Source: Krasilnikovozyma curviuscula
Taxonomy: Eukaryota; Basidiomycota; Tremellomycetes; Cystofilobasidiales; Mrakiaceae
Reading direction: 5' to 3'
Length of the DNA: 64,000 nt
NCBI GenBank assembly: GCA_014825775.1
Contig: MVAQ01000009.1
Span: 62,001-126,000, forward strand
Made by a program: the position numbers and the translations under genes. The notes beneath the pieces were generated by a model that worked only from the letters and a program-made list of their open reading frames with translations, had not been told where the DNA came from and searched no databases. Of this stretch, positions 10,807-23,115 are shown piece by piece (position 1 is the first letter of the stretch; every line of letters starts with the position of its first letter).

Positions 10807-13800
10807 TTAAAAGATGGAAGGTAAGGACAAGATATCCTTTTCTTTGTGGTGCTGATGTTCTTTGGACGAAGAAGGGGGCTTTGACCATTTATCTACAATC
10901 AAGATCCACAAGTTGAAGTCAGAACACCGGAGTAAAAAGAAGTGGCACCAAAGGTAGTGCTGACCTGGGCAACTCTGGAAATAACTGTCCATTGCTGTTC
11001 TGAAACGATTTGAGTATTCTGGTGGTGGAAGGATGGTAACATCACCGCCTTTGGTAAGCTGCTTTCCTTTACTTTCTAGAGCTTTGAAGAATGTGAATGC
11101 ACCTAAATTATGAAAGCAGGGAAATATTAGAAAAAAGAGCTCAATTGTAGAAACCCTGATGGGATATGCTCACCAATTGCATCAACGAGGCCGACGGCTA
11201 GTTCCTTCTGTTTTTCGTCAATTCCAACAAGAAGACTGTAGTCCATAATTTGATTTGACGAGAGGAATCTAGAATCGCTGGAAATTGCTTCTTGTAAAAT
11301 CCTCTTAGAGTGTGGATGGACAAGGAGCAGCGTTTTTTGTTGACCTTCAATCCAATCACCATCATGGCCGACGAGCCCAGCTGAAGACTTGACTTTTCTG
11401 CCTTCAATACCTTTGAGATCAAAGGAGCGGTTCACTTGTTGGTCAAAGAAAATCTATGGGTGTATTGTCGATAATACGTCAGCGAGCGGGCGAGAGCAAA
11501 AACACATAAAAACAAAAACAAAAAAACCTCACATTTTCCATCACGAGAAGATCGAGTTTGCTGACTGTGCTGGTTTCTAGGTTATTGATTCGAATTGTAT
11601 AGAAGCCAAGGATCTTGGCAAGAGCTGTGGGTCTTGAGCTGGTAGAGTTTATGAAATCAAAATACGCTGGCGAAATTTCCAATAGAGCTTGCTGTGATGT
11701 TGCAAGAAGCAAGCAAGGAAAAGTTAGTGGGATGAAGACGAGAAAGAAATGAAGGGAATCCTTACAGTGTCGTTGGCCATAATACCAGTCAACAGCTCCT
11801 TCACCACAAACCGGTCGTCTTTTGTCTTGAAGAACAGGCTCTTGGTCTTCCCACCTTCAGCATTCCATTTAGCCGTCCTCATGAGACTCTCGATAAAGTC
11901 TCTCTCGACGCCTAACCGTTTTCTTAGAGATTCAAAAGCTGACGCGTAGTAAACAGTACAGGATATCTTGAGTCGTTTCCCAACGGTGTACGAGAATTGG
12001 ATGTGGGGCTTGTCTTCAGTCGGGAGGCCAGATGCATCCGAAGCTAGGAGAGTATGATGAGTCGATATTTTTGACTCAGTTTTGGGGGTCATGCCTCCTC
12101 TGCTGCTGACGCTGCCCATCCCAAGAATGTTAGAAAGTGAGTTGGCGAGGCCAGTGGTTAAAGTTGCACCCCAACTATCATCTCTTTGAGGCATAAATAC
12201 TGGAGACTTATCTCCCCTGATATTACTGTTTGAAGGCCGACGCGACATCGATGGAGTTAAAGCAGACAAATAGGTATCTGGAGCTTCTAAGACGGTTGCA
12301 TCGCTGACAGCGCTGTTGGTGGAATTACCAGTCGTATTTCTTGAATGACCATTAAACCCGTGTATACTAGTTTCGTAAGCAGGGGATGAAGTACCACTAC
12401 TGGTTGAGTGGTTGCTGGCGATGGACGCAACAGACAAGGGGCGATCGAATGCTGAGGGAGGGTGATCTTTGTTGGATTCCGGAACATTTTTCACAACAGC
12501 CTTTTTTCCAGTAGTCTTGGAGATCGAGTCAACTAGACTTCCTAAACTATCCTTCACGCCAATATCTCCTTCAGCAAAGCCGAGAAACAACTCAGGTTGA
12601 TTCGAGACTGCCTTTGAGAGTGTCGCTTTCGGTGCCAACGGGGTAGGAGCGGTGAGACCAAGAGCTGCTTCACTTTTCTTCCTTGGTAAGTTTCGAAGAC
12701 TCATGAGAGAAAACTCCCGGTTATGTTCCCTTCGAGTGACTTCAGTCTGCCAGCTCTCAGGAACATACCACGACGCGTGATCACCGTCGCTCATTATCTC
12801 CGGTGGAAGTTCGTTAGACGGTGTAGGTGGTAAACCAGCAAATGATTTCATGAATTCAGGCTCTTTCTCGCCAAACCGAGGAGTACTGGGAATACTGGCG
12901 AAAGGGTTTGCCTTAGGATTTCCGACCTCGCGTCGGTACTCCATGCAAGACAGGGTGTACGCGATGATTGAAGCTGGTTCATCTATACACAGTCATTGTT
13001 TGTCAATCGTTGAATCGTTTCATCAAAGATATCGAATACGCGACGCACCTTCTCGGACTAAGACCGCGCTGCCAGGAAGAGCATGAACCTCCTTCAGACG
13101 CATGTAATCGGGTTCGATGTTTTCGCAAGTGTAATCTGGAGGGGAGCCATACTTTTTCTCCCATCCTGACATCTTAGCCTTGTCAGCTTTAGCGATGTCC
13201 GCGAAGTGTCGTCGAGCGTCGTTGATTTGACCGGGAGATGTTTGCTGAATCAGTGCAATGATGTTCGTTTGATCTCGAAGGAAAGAGTCCTTCAACTTTT
13301 CCAGAGCCAAACGAGATTCAGGAGCAGGTCGATCGGTGAGGTGCGGAGGCGGAAGAATGTTGGAATTGCAGAGTTCGTACTTCTTGATGAGGTCCGAGAA
13401 AAAACCATTCACTTCCTCCTCCAACTCTTTGACCTTGTTCTCGTCGCGACGTTTTTCGTCATCTCTTCGCTCAGTGGCAGATTTTGGGACCGTTGTAGGA
13501 CCAAGCTGGAGTTTGGGAACCCGCATTTCGAAAATTTCTATTGAATCAAGAGCGAAAGTGACGACCTCAGAGCCATGCCGGAAGTGTCGAAGGACCGAAG
13601 AGGGAGGAATATGGTCGCTCTTGTTGGACCTGTTAGAATTTAGACCTGGAGGGTAGAGCCTGTCTGCATAAATAAGTAATTCGAGATATCTGGAAATAAC
13701 AGCAAGAATCGTTAGTACTCATACGGCCTGAAGCGTGGAGTGTGCTCACTTAGCGAATGAGAACGAGCTGGCAAGTAAGAATGTTAAAGTTATTATACAT

Positions 13801-16619
13801 CCTGAGATAATGACACATTCAAAATGTCACTCACCAAGCAGCTTCGCTCATCCAAACAACTGCGCCGCGAACTCCCGTCTCTTTACATTCCGTCCAGCAG
13901 TCGATTCTTCCTCCATCGCCTTCTCGGCCGCCGAGGATCTTTTCAACTTCTTCTCCATCTCTATCCTGCTCCACTGTTTTGATAACAGCTCTGACACGAA
14001 CGCCTGCGTGCATCCACGAGGTGGCGTGCTCACTCGTTTCTTTACCACACCCTGGGACCTCACAAACTTTGTGTTCAGATGCATCTCGACACATACGTCG
14101 GATCAGAGTGCCGATACTAGGAGACGAGGGCGAGTCACCAAAATAGCTGAATGTCTTCCAGTGGGGAGGAGCGCAAGATGGGGCTGAGGTGTCAGTTGTA
14201 GATTCCTCGCTTAGCTCGGCGGCTGAGGAAGGTTTGGGAGAACCGTTTGGAGAAAGGGTTGGAGACGGTGAATGTGATCGGTAGGAGACACTTGAAGAAA
14301 TCGTTTGGTGATATAGAACTGATATCGACTCTGAGAAAGACGCGAACAAAAATCAGCCCACTGCGCAAACATGCAGTGTCTTGGAACTTACGATGACGAC
14401 CGAATGCTTCCAACGTCCCATTTCCAACCATCTGTCCAGGTTCAAGCAGCATAAACAGCAAAAGTCAGCATGGCCCACAACAAAGTTGTGATGTTTAAAA
14501 AATGTAGGACGTGCCAAACTTTGCATTCCAACACGGGCCTCACCCGTCAATCTGAGGCCTTCGGGAGCTACCATACCATACCTTTCTCTCTCCTTATCTT
14601 TCCCTCTATCGTCTGTGCCCATGATGGTACTATCAGTAGTACTCGTCTCTGCCGTAGCAGTCTTCTGAAAGCCACTGCCCGTAGACGAACCACCAACGCC
14701 TGCCCCGCCTCTGCCAAACTCAACAGCCACTGCGCTGGCATCCAACCGCGTGTTATACCCGCTTGTACTCGCGATCGGTGCTTGGTTGGCTCGTGCTTCG
14801 GTTTCTCTGAGTCGAACCAATAGTGCAGGAGGCGGGAAGACGACATAAGGTGACGTTGACAAGATGGTTGATTCAATAGATCGGACGGCGTTGGTGAACT
14901 TGTCCAATGAGACTGATGGGGTTGGAGTGGAGGCGCCTGATGTCGGAGTGGTCAGGTTGGCTGTCATCGATGCATTGGAGGAGGCTGCTGAAGTCGATGA
15001 GGAAGTTGAGAATGATATTACTTGAGGCGATGATGATGCTGGATTATCTGGTGAGGTGACTCTGCCCAATCCCAGCCCTACACGATTATCATCTTTGTTA
15101 CCATCGCCCTTGTGTCTCCGTTTCCTAAAACTGGTGGTGTTGTGGTGACTACCTGATAGACCTTCGCCGACTCTGGTCAAGAAACCCCATCCCTTCAACA
15201 CTCTCTTCCTCATCCTACTCAAACCAGTTGGATCTTCGTCAACGGTGAATGTTGGAGAGAGCGGCGAGTTGGGCGGTTCGGAGGAGCGTTCAGAGAAGGT
15301 GGCAAAGAGAGAGGGTCGAATGAGAGGCGGCTGGAGAGGACGAGAGTGAGAGGCAAGAATATGGACTTCCAAAGCGTTTGACAGGTGGGTGTAGAGCTAA
15401 ATCAGATTACCAAATAGATCGTGAACGTTGGTACAAGAGCAGGAACGCCACTATTCTTAAGAAGATACTCACAGCAATTCGAATAACATTTTCTATTGCT
15501 ACCAAATCCTCGGGTGTTGGACACCCAAGGAGGAGAAGGGTTCCTCCAACCAAGGTCTGGTTTGAGGCTGGTTGGGAGGCTATCATTCCCCATGCTGACT
15601 GTTAGCTCTGCATTCCGTACATTTAAACACAAAGGTGTGTGGAAGAGAAATATTGACTTACTACTGAGATGGTCCAGCCCAATGAGCACTTTGCCAGATG
15701 ATGCGGTGTCATCTTTTGGACGTGTCGCTGGCAGCTTCTTCTCATCGCCTGAATTCTCGTCCTGCACCATCTTTACTACGTTGCTACTGGGAGAATCGCT
15801 CTCCTCCTCGCACACGCTGCAGGCACTCTCGCTGTCTCCACTGACGAGCTCGAGTTCAGGTAGCGCATACTTGTATGGAACCCAATCGATCCTCTTCCTG
15901 TCGCCGGTGTTGTGCCCAACCCACAGACAGATACACAACACCAGGTCGCCAGAAAGATCTGGTAACTTAATGTCACTCGTAGGCGCTAATAAGTTGTTTC
16001 TCGAAGGTGAGTCTGCTAAGCCAGCTGGTTGCGTGCTGCTGATGGTCACGACGCTATCGAGGCTGGTCCTTCCTAAATTATTCTGAGTTTGACTGTGAAA
16101 GTTGAAAGCACCCGGTACGGGTGGGGGAGCATCTTCTGACGGAGGCGGATGATGTCGGCGAGCGGAGGGGTACAGTGCATCTTCGTCGTGGTCGATTTCG
16201 AAGTGAAGAGGTGGTGGATAAGGTGTGAAAGTGGGTATAGACTTGAGGTACGAGAGATTTGATACACTTTCAGCTGTTCTGTCTGTTTCTGAGGGTACTG
16301 CTCCTACGGAGGTTAGAGAAGATGTCAGACTGGACGGACCAGAAGACCGGTATTGTGCCGTTTGAGCCAGCCCCTCAACCCATTCCATCACAGGTATGCT
16401 CTGAATAGCTTCTATTAGCGAGCTTTCCCATTCCGCCGGATTAGATACCTCAGCAGTAATGAGAGATTGTTTGATGAGCTCGTGTTGGTGATGAGAGAAG
16501 TCAGCAGGTATATAGGTTGGTGGTTCGAGTCGATTGGGAGGTCGAGGGGGTAACGTCGAGCTGGAGGGGAAGGGAGGGAGTAACAGAGGACCAGGTTTCA
16601 AGTACATTGAGCTCCCCAT
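10807..16619 (-). CDS. FAB1: 1-phosphatidylinositol-3-phosphate 5-kinase, Fab1/PIKfyve family, without a FYVE domain in view
   Basis: Fab1 makes PtdIns(3,5)P2 on vacuolar/endosomal membranes. More than ten exons join. The N-terminal exon (16619-15662) has NPAEWESSLIEAIQSI, then low-complexity sequence. Exons 15594-15473 and 15396 onward give the end of the CCT-like domain (TLLLLGCPTPEDLVAIENVIRIALYTHL). The Cys-rich Fab1 region follows (FGRHQSISVLYHQ, HWKTFSYFGD, CEVPGC...SWMH, SFAKYLELLIYAD, LRHFRHGSEVV). The lipid kinase domain carries SLMRTAKWNAEGGKTKS, DDRFVVKEL, SPAYFDF, LDLLVMENIFFDQQVNRSFDLKGI, the catalytic IMDYSLLVGID and GGDVTILPPPEYSNRFRTAMDSYF. It ends SLPSIF at 10807. The ATG at 16619 has a stop-bounded frame and no FYVE-like Cys pattern upstream before the divergent neighbour at 17154. 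One junction near 14430-14530 is uncertain. Confidence 0.9.
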
Positions 16620-17153
16620 CCATCTAGTCAGGCTGCTTCGGTATCATTCAAAGATGCATTTAGCGGTTTAGTTTGAGCTTGCTGCTAGAGCCAGTGGGAC
16701 AAAACCAAGCAGATAAAGGTGCCTCGACGTACCTGAGATAGCAGAGCCTAGAGGTACTCAGGTATCCTGTTTGATTTTTGTTTGTCTAGTCAAGGCTGCT
16801 GGTCGTTGTCGAAGAGTCACTCCTCGCGAAGGGAGCGCCCAAGCTGTCGCGCTTGACGATATAGGGGTCTTGACTTTTCCAAAGTTTTACAACAATGTTG
16901 AGCACATTTATTTTCAGATTAGGAGGAGAGAGCCCGAAAAAGCGTATCCAGGAAGGTAGAAATTTCAGACAGAAAATGAGCAAAAAAATGATTTTTGGGC
17001 CTTTTTTTCTGTAGTCTTGAAGTTCATTGAACGACGACGAAATCAAAACAAACATCTGGATCCCAGGCACCAGAAGAAGGTACAGGAATACCCTCAATCA
17101 AGACAGGTATTCCTACTGCTGACGAGGGAGCCTGTATCCAGGGTGTGGTCAAG
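16620..17153. promoter_or_regulatory. Divergent promoter region FAB1 / bromodomain gene
   Basis: A 534-base region between two divergent starts. I searched it for a FYVE-type Cys pattern that could extend FAB1 and found none. AT-rich patches occur near 16900-17010. No gene is seen. Confidence 0.4.
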
Positions 17154-19584
17154 ATGGCTGACGACTCTTCCAAGCCATCCCTCAAGATCAAACTCACCAT
17201 CCCCAAGTACCTCGTAAAAACCCCATCTGCACCCAGCGGCAGCGGCAGCAGCCAGAGCACCTCAGTAAATACATTTCTGCCTGCTGCATCCTCCTCATCC
17301 ACACCAAAGATCAAGACCCTGAAGGTCAAGACGACCAGTAGCAGCACCCCTTGGTCGAGCAATCCTGCAGCTTCTGCTGCACAATCTGCATCAAAACCTC
17401 CTAAACCTCCTAAAGTCAAAATAGCTAAAGCAGCTCCAGTAACTCCTTCTGCGGATGCCGCACCACCGATTCCACCGAAGAAGAAGAAGGCTCCTCCCCC
17501 AGCGAAGGCGCCCTTGTCACATGCAGAAAGAACTCAGCTGGAACAAGATCTGCGGAACACGGCCTTGACCAACTACTTCGCTGCTGTAGCAAAAGGATCC
17601 GAAGAAACCGTTGGATTCCCTCCTCTTCTCGACGATGGTGGGCTGGACTTCATCTGGAAACCCGATTTTAATGGGACACAGATGCCTCCTCCGAGTGCTC
17701 TAGAAGCTGTCGATAAACGGCTGGCTAATACCTTAATCTATCAACCAGAGCTCAGTACTTCCAACTCTTCGGCGATGACGAGTCCTGCGGATCCAATGGC
17801 TGGAAGTCCTATGAAAGCTGCAGGTGGGAAGAAGAAGTCGAAGGGAGGAAGAGGATCGGGAGTTCCACGTCCATTGGGAAGCGGCGTAAAAAGACCATTG
17901 TCTGAGATTTTATCGAAAGTCATCAAGGAAATAAAGAAGTGAGTTGCGCCTTACTCGTGATCATGTATGAAAGTTGCGCGCGCTGACATGACGGTCAACT
18001 GCAGACGAGACGACTACTTCTTCTTCCTCACTCCAGTCACCGATGAAATAGCTCCAGGATACTCTGATCTAATTCTTGTCCCAATGGATCTGACAACTAT
18101 CGAGAGCCGAGTGGAGAACAGGATGTACGATAGTATCGATGACTTCAAGGTAAACTTTATGCAATCTTTGGCTTTTCTTCTACTTCAGAGACTGATGCAT
18201 TTGTATTTTAGTCTGATGTGAACTTGGTTTTCAACAACTGCACCACCTATAACCCACCAGAATCTTTCATCGCCATCACCGCTGAAAAACTGCAGAAATG
18301 GGCCGTGGACCGGATTGAATCTCAACGTCCTCTGTGTCTGCCAGATCCACCTTTTCAGCGACTTCAGCGTTCAGAATCAGTCAGAGCGGAAAGTGTGGAT
18401 CCTATCAGTTCCTGGAATGTCGAAGAGGAACACACCATGAACCGTTCAGCATCTCCCTCTATTTCAAACTTCGGCGTTGGCACCAGTGGCCAAGCGACGC
18501 CATTGACTGGTGGACCTAGTGGAGGTGGTGTCAAGTCGGTGAGAGATAGGCTGTTGGCACCAAGACCCACAGGAGTGGCGAGTTCTGGACCTCTCGGAAT
18601 CTTCGACGAGAATGGCTTGATAAGAGGTGCTAGCACGATGGGTCTCTACTCTGATCCGGACATGAGGAGAGCTGTAGGTTGGTTTGAGACTGGTGGAAGG
18701 AAGAATAAGAGCAAAAAGGAGAGGCAGAAGGAAGTGACGCATATGATCACCAGGACGGAGGGAGATGGTACCATTGATATTTCCGAACGTGAGTATCATT
18801 TAGTTCCTACTAGTTCAGCGCAGCAGCACTGACCGTCATTTCAATCCATGATTGGGTATTGCTCTTTAGTTGATACGCTTCAACCAAAACTCAAAGCGCT
18901 CCTTGCACCTAAATTCGGACTTCCTACTTTGCTTCCCACCGATCCTAGAGTTTTCACCCATCCGCTTCCCAACTTTCCCGTTGCATCTCGCTCGAACTTA
19001 GCGGTAGGACTCACTGGTCCCAACTTTGGAGGGGATGAACTACCGCCAGCATTTGCTTGGAGCAGGAATGCACAGCGAGCAGCGAGTTCCTATGTAGTTC
19101 GATTCGCCAAAGCCGCCACAACCAAGGCAGCAGAAGAAGAAACCGCTGAAGATCCAGATACATACCTCACCCCAATGCAGCATTCTGAGATCGGCGCATT
19201 CTCACTCCTCACTGAATCTAGTGAACTCGTCACTAAATCTCACATCCAAGCCTCATTCTACCGATCACCTTTACCGCCAGCACCATCTAGAATGACAGAT
19301 CTGTCATCGGATCTCCTCTCGACCACCGCAGCACCCCAAGTTATCGCGACCCGCTTTGCACGTAAAGCAGCCTCTGCAGAAGTGTACTTGAGAGACATGC
19401 TGTACGGTGGTGTTCAAGGTGAAGCCTACGCGAGGAGTCTAGAGAGGTTTGTCATTGAAGCTGGAGTCGGGGACGATCTGGTCGTCGCTGAGTACTTGAG
19501 TAAGGAGGTGTACGATCAGACAGTCTTGGGCATTGCTGCCCAGACCGGAGAGTACCTAGCGCTGTGCCCTGAAGGAGATGAAAC

Positions 19585-19617
<33 letters not shown>

Positions 19618-20628
19618 GGAGGTTTCAGAGCCGGAAAAATACGGAGCTTCGGAAGCTGCTGATGAAAAGGAGGGCGAGACAGCTGTCGTCATGGATGTTG
19701 ATCCGCCTTCAAATGCCGATCATCCAGCACCAGCTACTCAACAACCTGCCGAAGAAGACGAAGAAGCTGAATACTCCTTCGGTCTAATGGATATTGATGT
19801 CCATGCCTCCCCCAAAAACGCAGAGATGGAAGTCGATAATTCACACCAGCTGGGTGATTCTACCCAAGTTAAGCTGGAAGAAATTGATGCCAGTCTTAAC
19901 ACTGTCCACCAGTTCGCTGCGGAAGCACTCCCGGCCAAAGAAGAACCTTTGCAAGAAGGAGAAGAAGCTGGACTCAAGTATGACCCACTTTCCATCAAGC
20001 ACGCAGCGTCACCTGACAAGCTTAAAAAGCTCATTAACTATATCCTTCGGCACAAAGACGATATCCAATCTCAACGAGCCCACTTGGCTTACATTTCACA
20101 ACTTCAAATCTCCTTACCTCTACTCATTAAATCACAAGATGAGCTTCTTGCTCCTCCACCACCCATGCCGAAGAGAAAACGGGGAGAAGACGACAAAGAT
20201 GACAGTGAAAACAACAAGATGTTGCTCTTAAGCGGGAAGGAGATTCTCAAGCTGGCAAAGGAAAGAGCGGATAGGGAGGAACGTGGTCCTAAGGTCACTA
20301 GGGGTCGAGGAAAGCTTTCTTCTGCTGCTGCTGTTGCCGATACAGCTGACGAAAAAGAAGATGAGCGTATGAAAAAAGTCAGATTGTTGCTGGTATGTGT
20401 CTCCTATCCCCCTTTCGATTATCCAAACTTTAAATCTGATCAAAGTCCTCATTTTAGCTTTCTCTTTCCCGTCATGCTGAGATCACACAGCTCCAACCTC
20501 TCTCTGAAGCGGAACTGGCTCAGTTCATCCCTGAAGCTGCACGGGCCCACTTTAGAAATATCAAATCTGCTCAACCACCACCTCATTCCACGGCACATAA
20601 CCTTCCCACTCCAGCCAGAGCACAGTAA
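17154..20628 (+). CDS. Bromodomain protein of BRD7/BRD9 type (probable chromatin remodelling subunit)
   Basis: Five exons: 17154-17938, 18005-18149, 18212-18788, 18870-20392, 20458-20628. The N-terminal 260 residues are basic and Ser/Pro/Lys-rich. The bromodomain crosses introns 1 and 2: FFFLTPVTDEIAPGYSDLI, PMDLTTIESRVENRMYDS, DVNLVFNNCTTYNPP. The asparagine expected to bind acetyl-lysine is in NNCTTYNPP. The best match in style is BRD7/BRD9, a subunit of non-canonical SWI/SNF complexes. A soluble C-terminal half follows (LDTLQPKLKALLAPKFGLP, a nine-Glu run encoded by a GAG repeat, and an amphipathic tail LSRHAEITQLQPLSEAELAQ). The exact complex is inferred. The frame extends upstream to 17145 without an ATG, so 17154 is the start. 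Confidence 0.85.
19592..19622 (+). repeat. (GAG)n trinucleotide run in the bromodomain gene
   Basis: About ten GAG units encode a run of glutamates in an acidic linker of the bromodomain protein. This in-frame microsatellite is probably length-variable between strains. Confidence 0.85.
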
Positions 20629-20936
20629 CCTATACCTTCCACCATCATACCCTGTTGTCTTACAGAGCTGTTCTCATACACTTTTTCAAAGATGTATTCC
20701 CACATACAGCTGCAGAGAATAACAATTGTTCTTGAAATAGGCAAGTTATCAATACATCCATCGCTCCCGAGAGAAAACTTGCAGACAGGATGGACAGCAA
20801 GTCTAACAGAAATACAGAGGGCGCAAGCTTCACACTTGTCTCGAGGATGGTACTAAGACTAATCAGATAATCATTACTGGAAGAAGTGGGAGAAATAGAA
20901 GAAACAGACGAAACCCGAAAAGGAGGTTTGAAATGA

Positions 20937-22963
20937 TTATCGCGTGGTTGTTGTTTGAGTGGGTTGGTTCCAAGATAATCTGTCAAAGAGAATGAGTTAG
21001 AACGAAAACGACAAATAAACGCAACCAAATAGAATAAGCTACTCACAAGCTCATGTCTCCAAGACGTCTTGGCTTGATCAAGTGCCTTGCAGTTCCAGCG
21101 AGGCCGAGAAGGACAAACAATGCCGCGGCAGCGATGTAGGCCCATCCAAGGAAAGGGTTCTTTCCTCCAATCCAAGAGGTAGTGGAGATGACGATAGATT
21201 TGGTACCAGAGAACATCTTGACCGGGTAGTCTGGATAGGGTAAGGAGGTAGGCAGTTGATCAGCGGCGAATGAAAACGGGTTACTCCAACCGTACTCACA
21301 CATTCCAATGTCAATAGTATATGTTCCTGCTTTCAAGGTCTCGTTATCATTTCTGTAGTACAACTTCCTGAAAGTTGGAAGGCCCGCAGTTCTCATCCAG
21401 ACTTGGAAATGTTCGTCGTTGACAAGATCTGGGAAGGAAGTGTATCCATTTGGGTATTTGGCAGCCCAGTTTGGCGGTGGGACAACATCTGATGGACTGG
21501 AATATCCAGCTGGGAGGTATTTCTTGGATTCAGATTTCCAAGTTATACCCTTGTCAGTGAAATTGTAAATTTCGTTGCCTTTGAAAAGGTATATGATGTA
21601 TCATGAGCCTTTTGTTAGGATTCCAACGCTCAGCCCCTGGAGACAAGACTACTTACTTGATACCACTACTGGTCGAGAAAACGTGTCGTTGAAGACGCTG
21701 TTTGCAATCAAACCACAAGGGTAGACAGGCTTTCCACCGATGGTAGATATTGGTTTACAATTACCACTGTCGAGTGAAGATCTGTATACAATAAAAGGAC
21801 CAGATTCAGCTTCTCCTTTCAGAGCGAGTTGAGTAGATTAGAACGATGCTTACGCAGAGACATCCTTGCCATGCAGCTGGTCCATGTCGACGGATTGCAC
21901 ATATCGTCTGTGGTTTTGGTAGTAGTTGGTGAGTTTGTAGTACAGAAACACGCTGTTGGCTATAGAACAGAACCCCAGAGTCAGTATAATGGTGACAAAT
22001 GGAACTCTATGTGAATAAACAGAAGGTAACGTACGCATGTCGTAGGGAACGTCGAAGGTGATAGTACAGGTGCCAGTAGCCCCAGCAGAACTGTTAGTGT
22101 TAGCGTTCTTGTAAAGCCAAGTGGGGTTGGTGATGGACGTTGACGAGTGACCAGATGATAGAGAGTCTGTTTCATCACCGAAGACATCGCGTCAGGTAAG
22201 TCATCCCCAGTAGCACGTTGGACGAAACCTTACATGAGAATTTTGAAGAGGGCATGTCTGAGGCCGTTGATGACTGCTCATCACACAGCGTGTAGTCGAG
22301 CGTGAATTGAGTCACCTTTGCGAACGAATAATGGTTAGCTCAGCGCCTCCAGGCTATGAGACTCAGGCGGCAGGTCAAGGCAGCACGACGACGTTTCTTC
22401 GAGGTAAGATCTCTAAACAGTCCATGATACACCTTGTGACACCAAATATCATCTTGGCATCCGTCAAACCCAGCTTCTCTGCCCTTGAATCCCACCTTAT
22501 CTCAACTAGTCTGAAAACTCACCTGGTTTGATCCCCAAATTAAGAGTCCTCCAATAGGTGCGAACAGGATTCCAACGATGAACAAAGTGGGCAGTACCGT
22601 ACGAGGAGTCAAGATAGGTTGCCATGCTTTAAGTCGTTGTTGTTTGAAAGCAGTATCTGGGAAATAACAGTAAAAAAAAAGCCAAGCACCCATCAGTCGA
22701 GCGAAAAGGGTCAACGTACGTCCCTTTAAACAAAGGGATTTCCTCTAGGCACACCCTCCAAACTCCATTCCATACAACAGATAGATATGCAACACTTGAA
22801 AGAGGCTTTGATCTGGCGAAGGAATTGCCGAGGAAGTGTCAAGACTGTATGGATGCTGCAACTTACTCGCTGGCCTCTTCGTCTTTGCCTTCGCCAGGTC
22901 AGTCTCAGTGTGGTCTTCGACCGCAGGGGGTTCAGTCTGTTTCTTCCTGTTGAAAAGTCCCAT
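20937..22963 (-). CDS. CDC50: Cdc50/Lem3 family P4-ATPase flippase beta subunit
   Basis: Cdc50-family glycoproteins are obligate partners of P4-ATPase lipid flippases, needed for their exit from the ER and for phospholipid translocation. Spliced exons start with [13 protein letters not shown] at 22963, then the hallmark [20 protein letters not shown], the first membrane helix ([21 protein letters not shown]), the extracellular signature [19 protein letters not shown] with DMDQLHGKD, the late ectodomain [12 protein letters not shown] and [36 protein letters not shown], and the second helix ([17 protein letters not shown]). The final exon (20979-20937) gives a short tail. Two membrane segments with a Cys-containing ectodomain fit the family exactly. 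It is convergent with the bromodomain gene. Confidence 0.93.
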
Positions 22964-23115
22964 TGCTGAAGCAAGACGGTCTGGTGAAGCAGAAGGTTTG
23001 AGAGAATTGTCGTCGAAAGCGAGTTTGGAAGGGCGGCGTGCGTAGTTGCGTAAGCCGATAAAAAAACAAGATCAATTTTCTTGCACATGGTAGAGGGATA
23101 ACTTAAAGAATGCTA

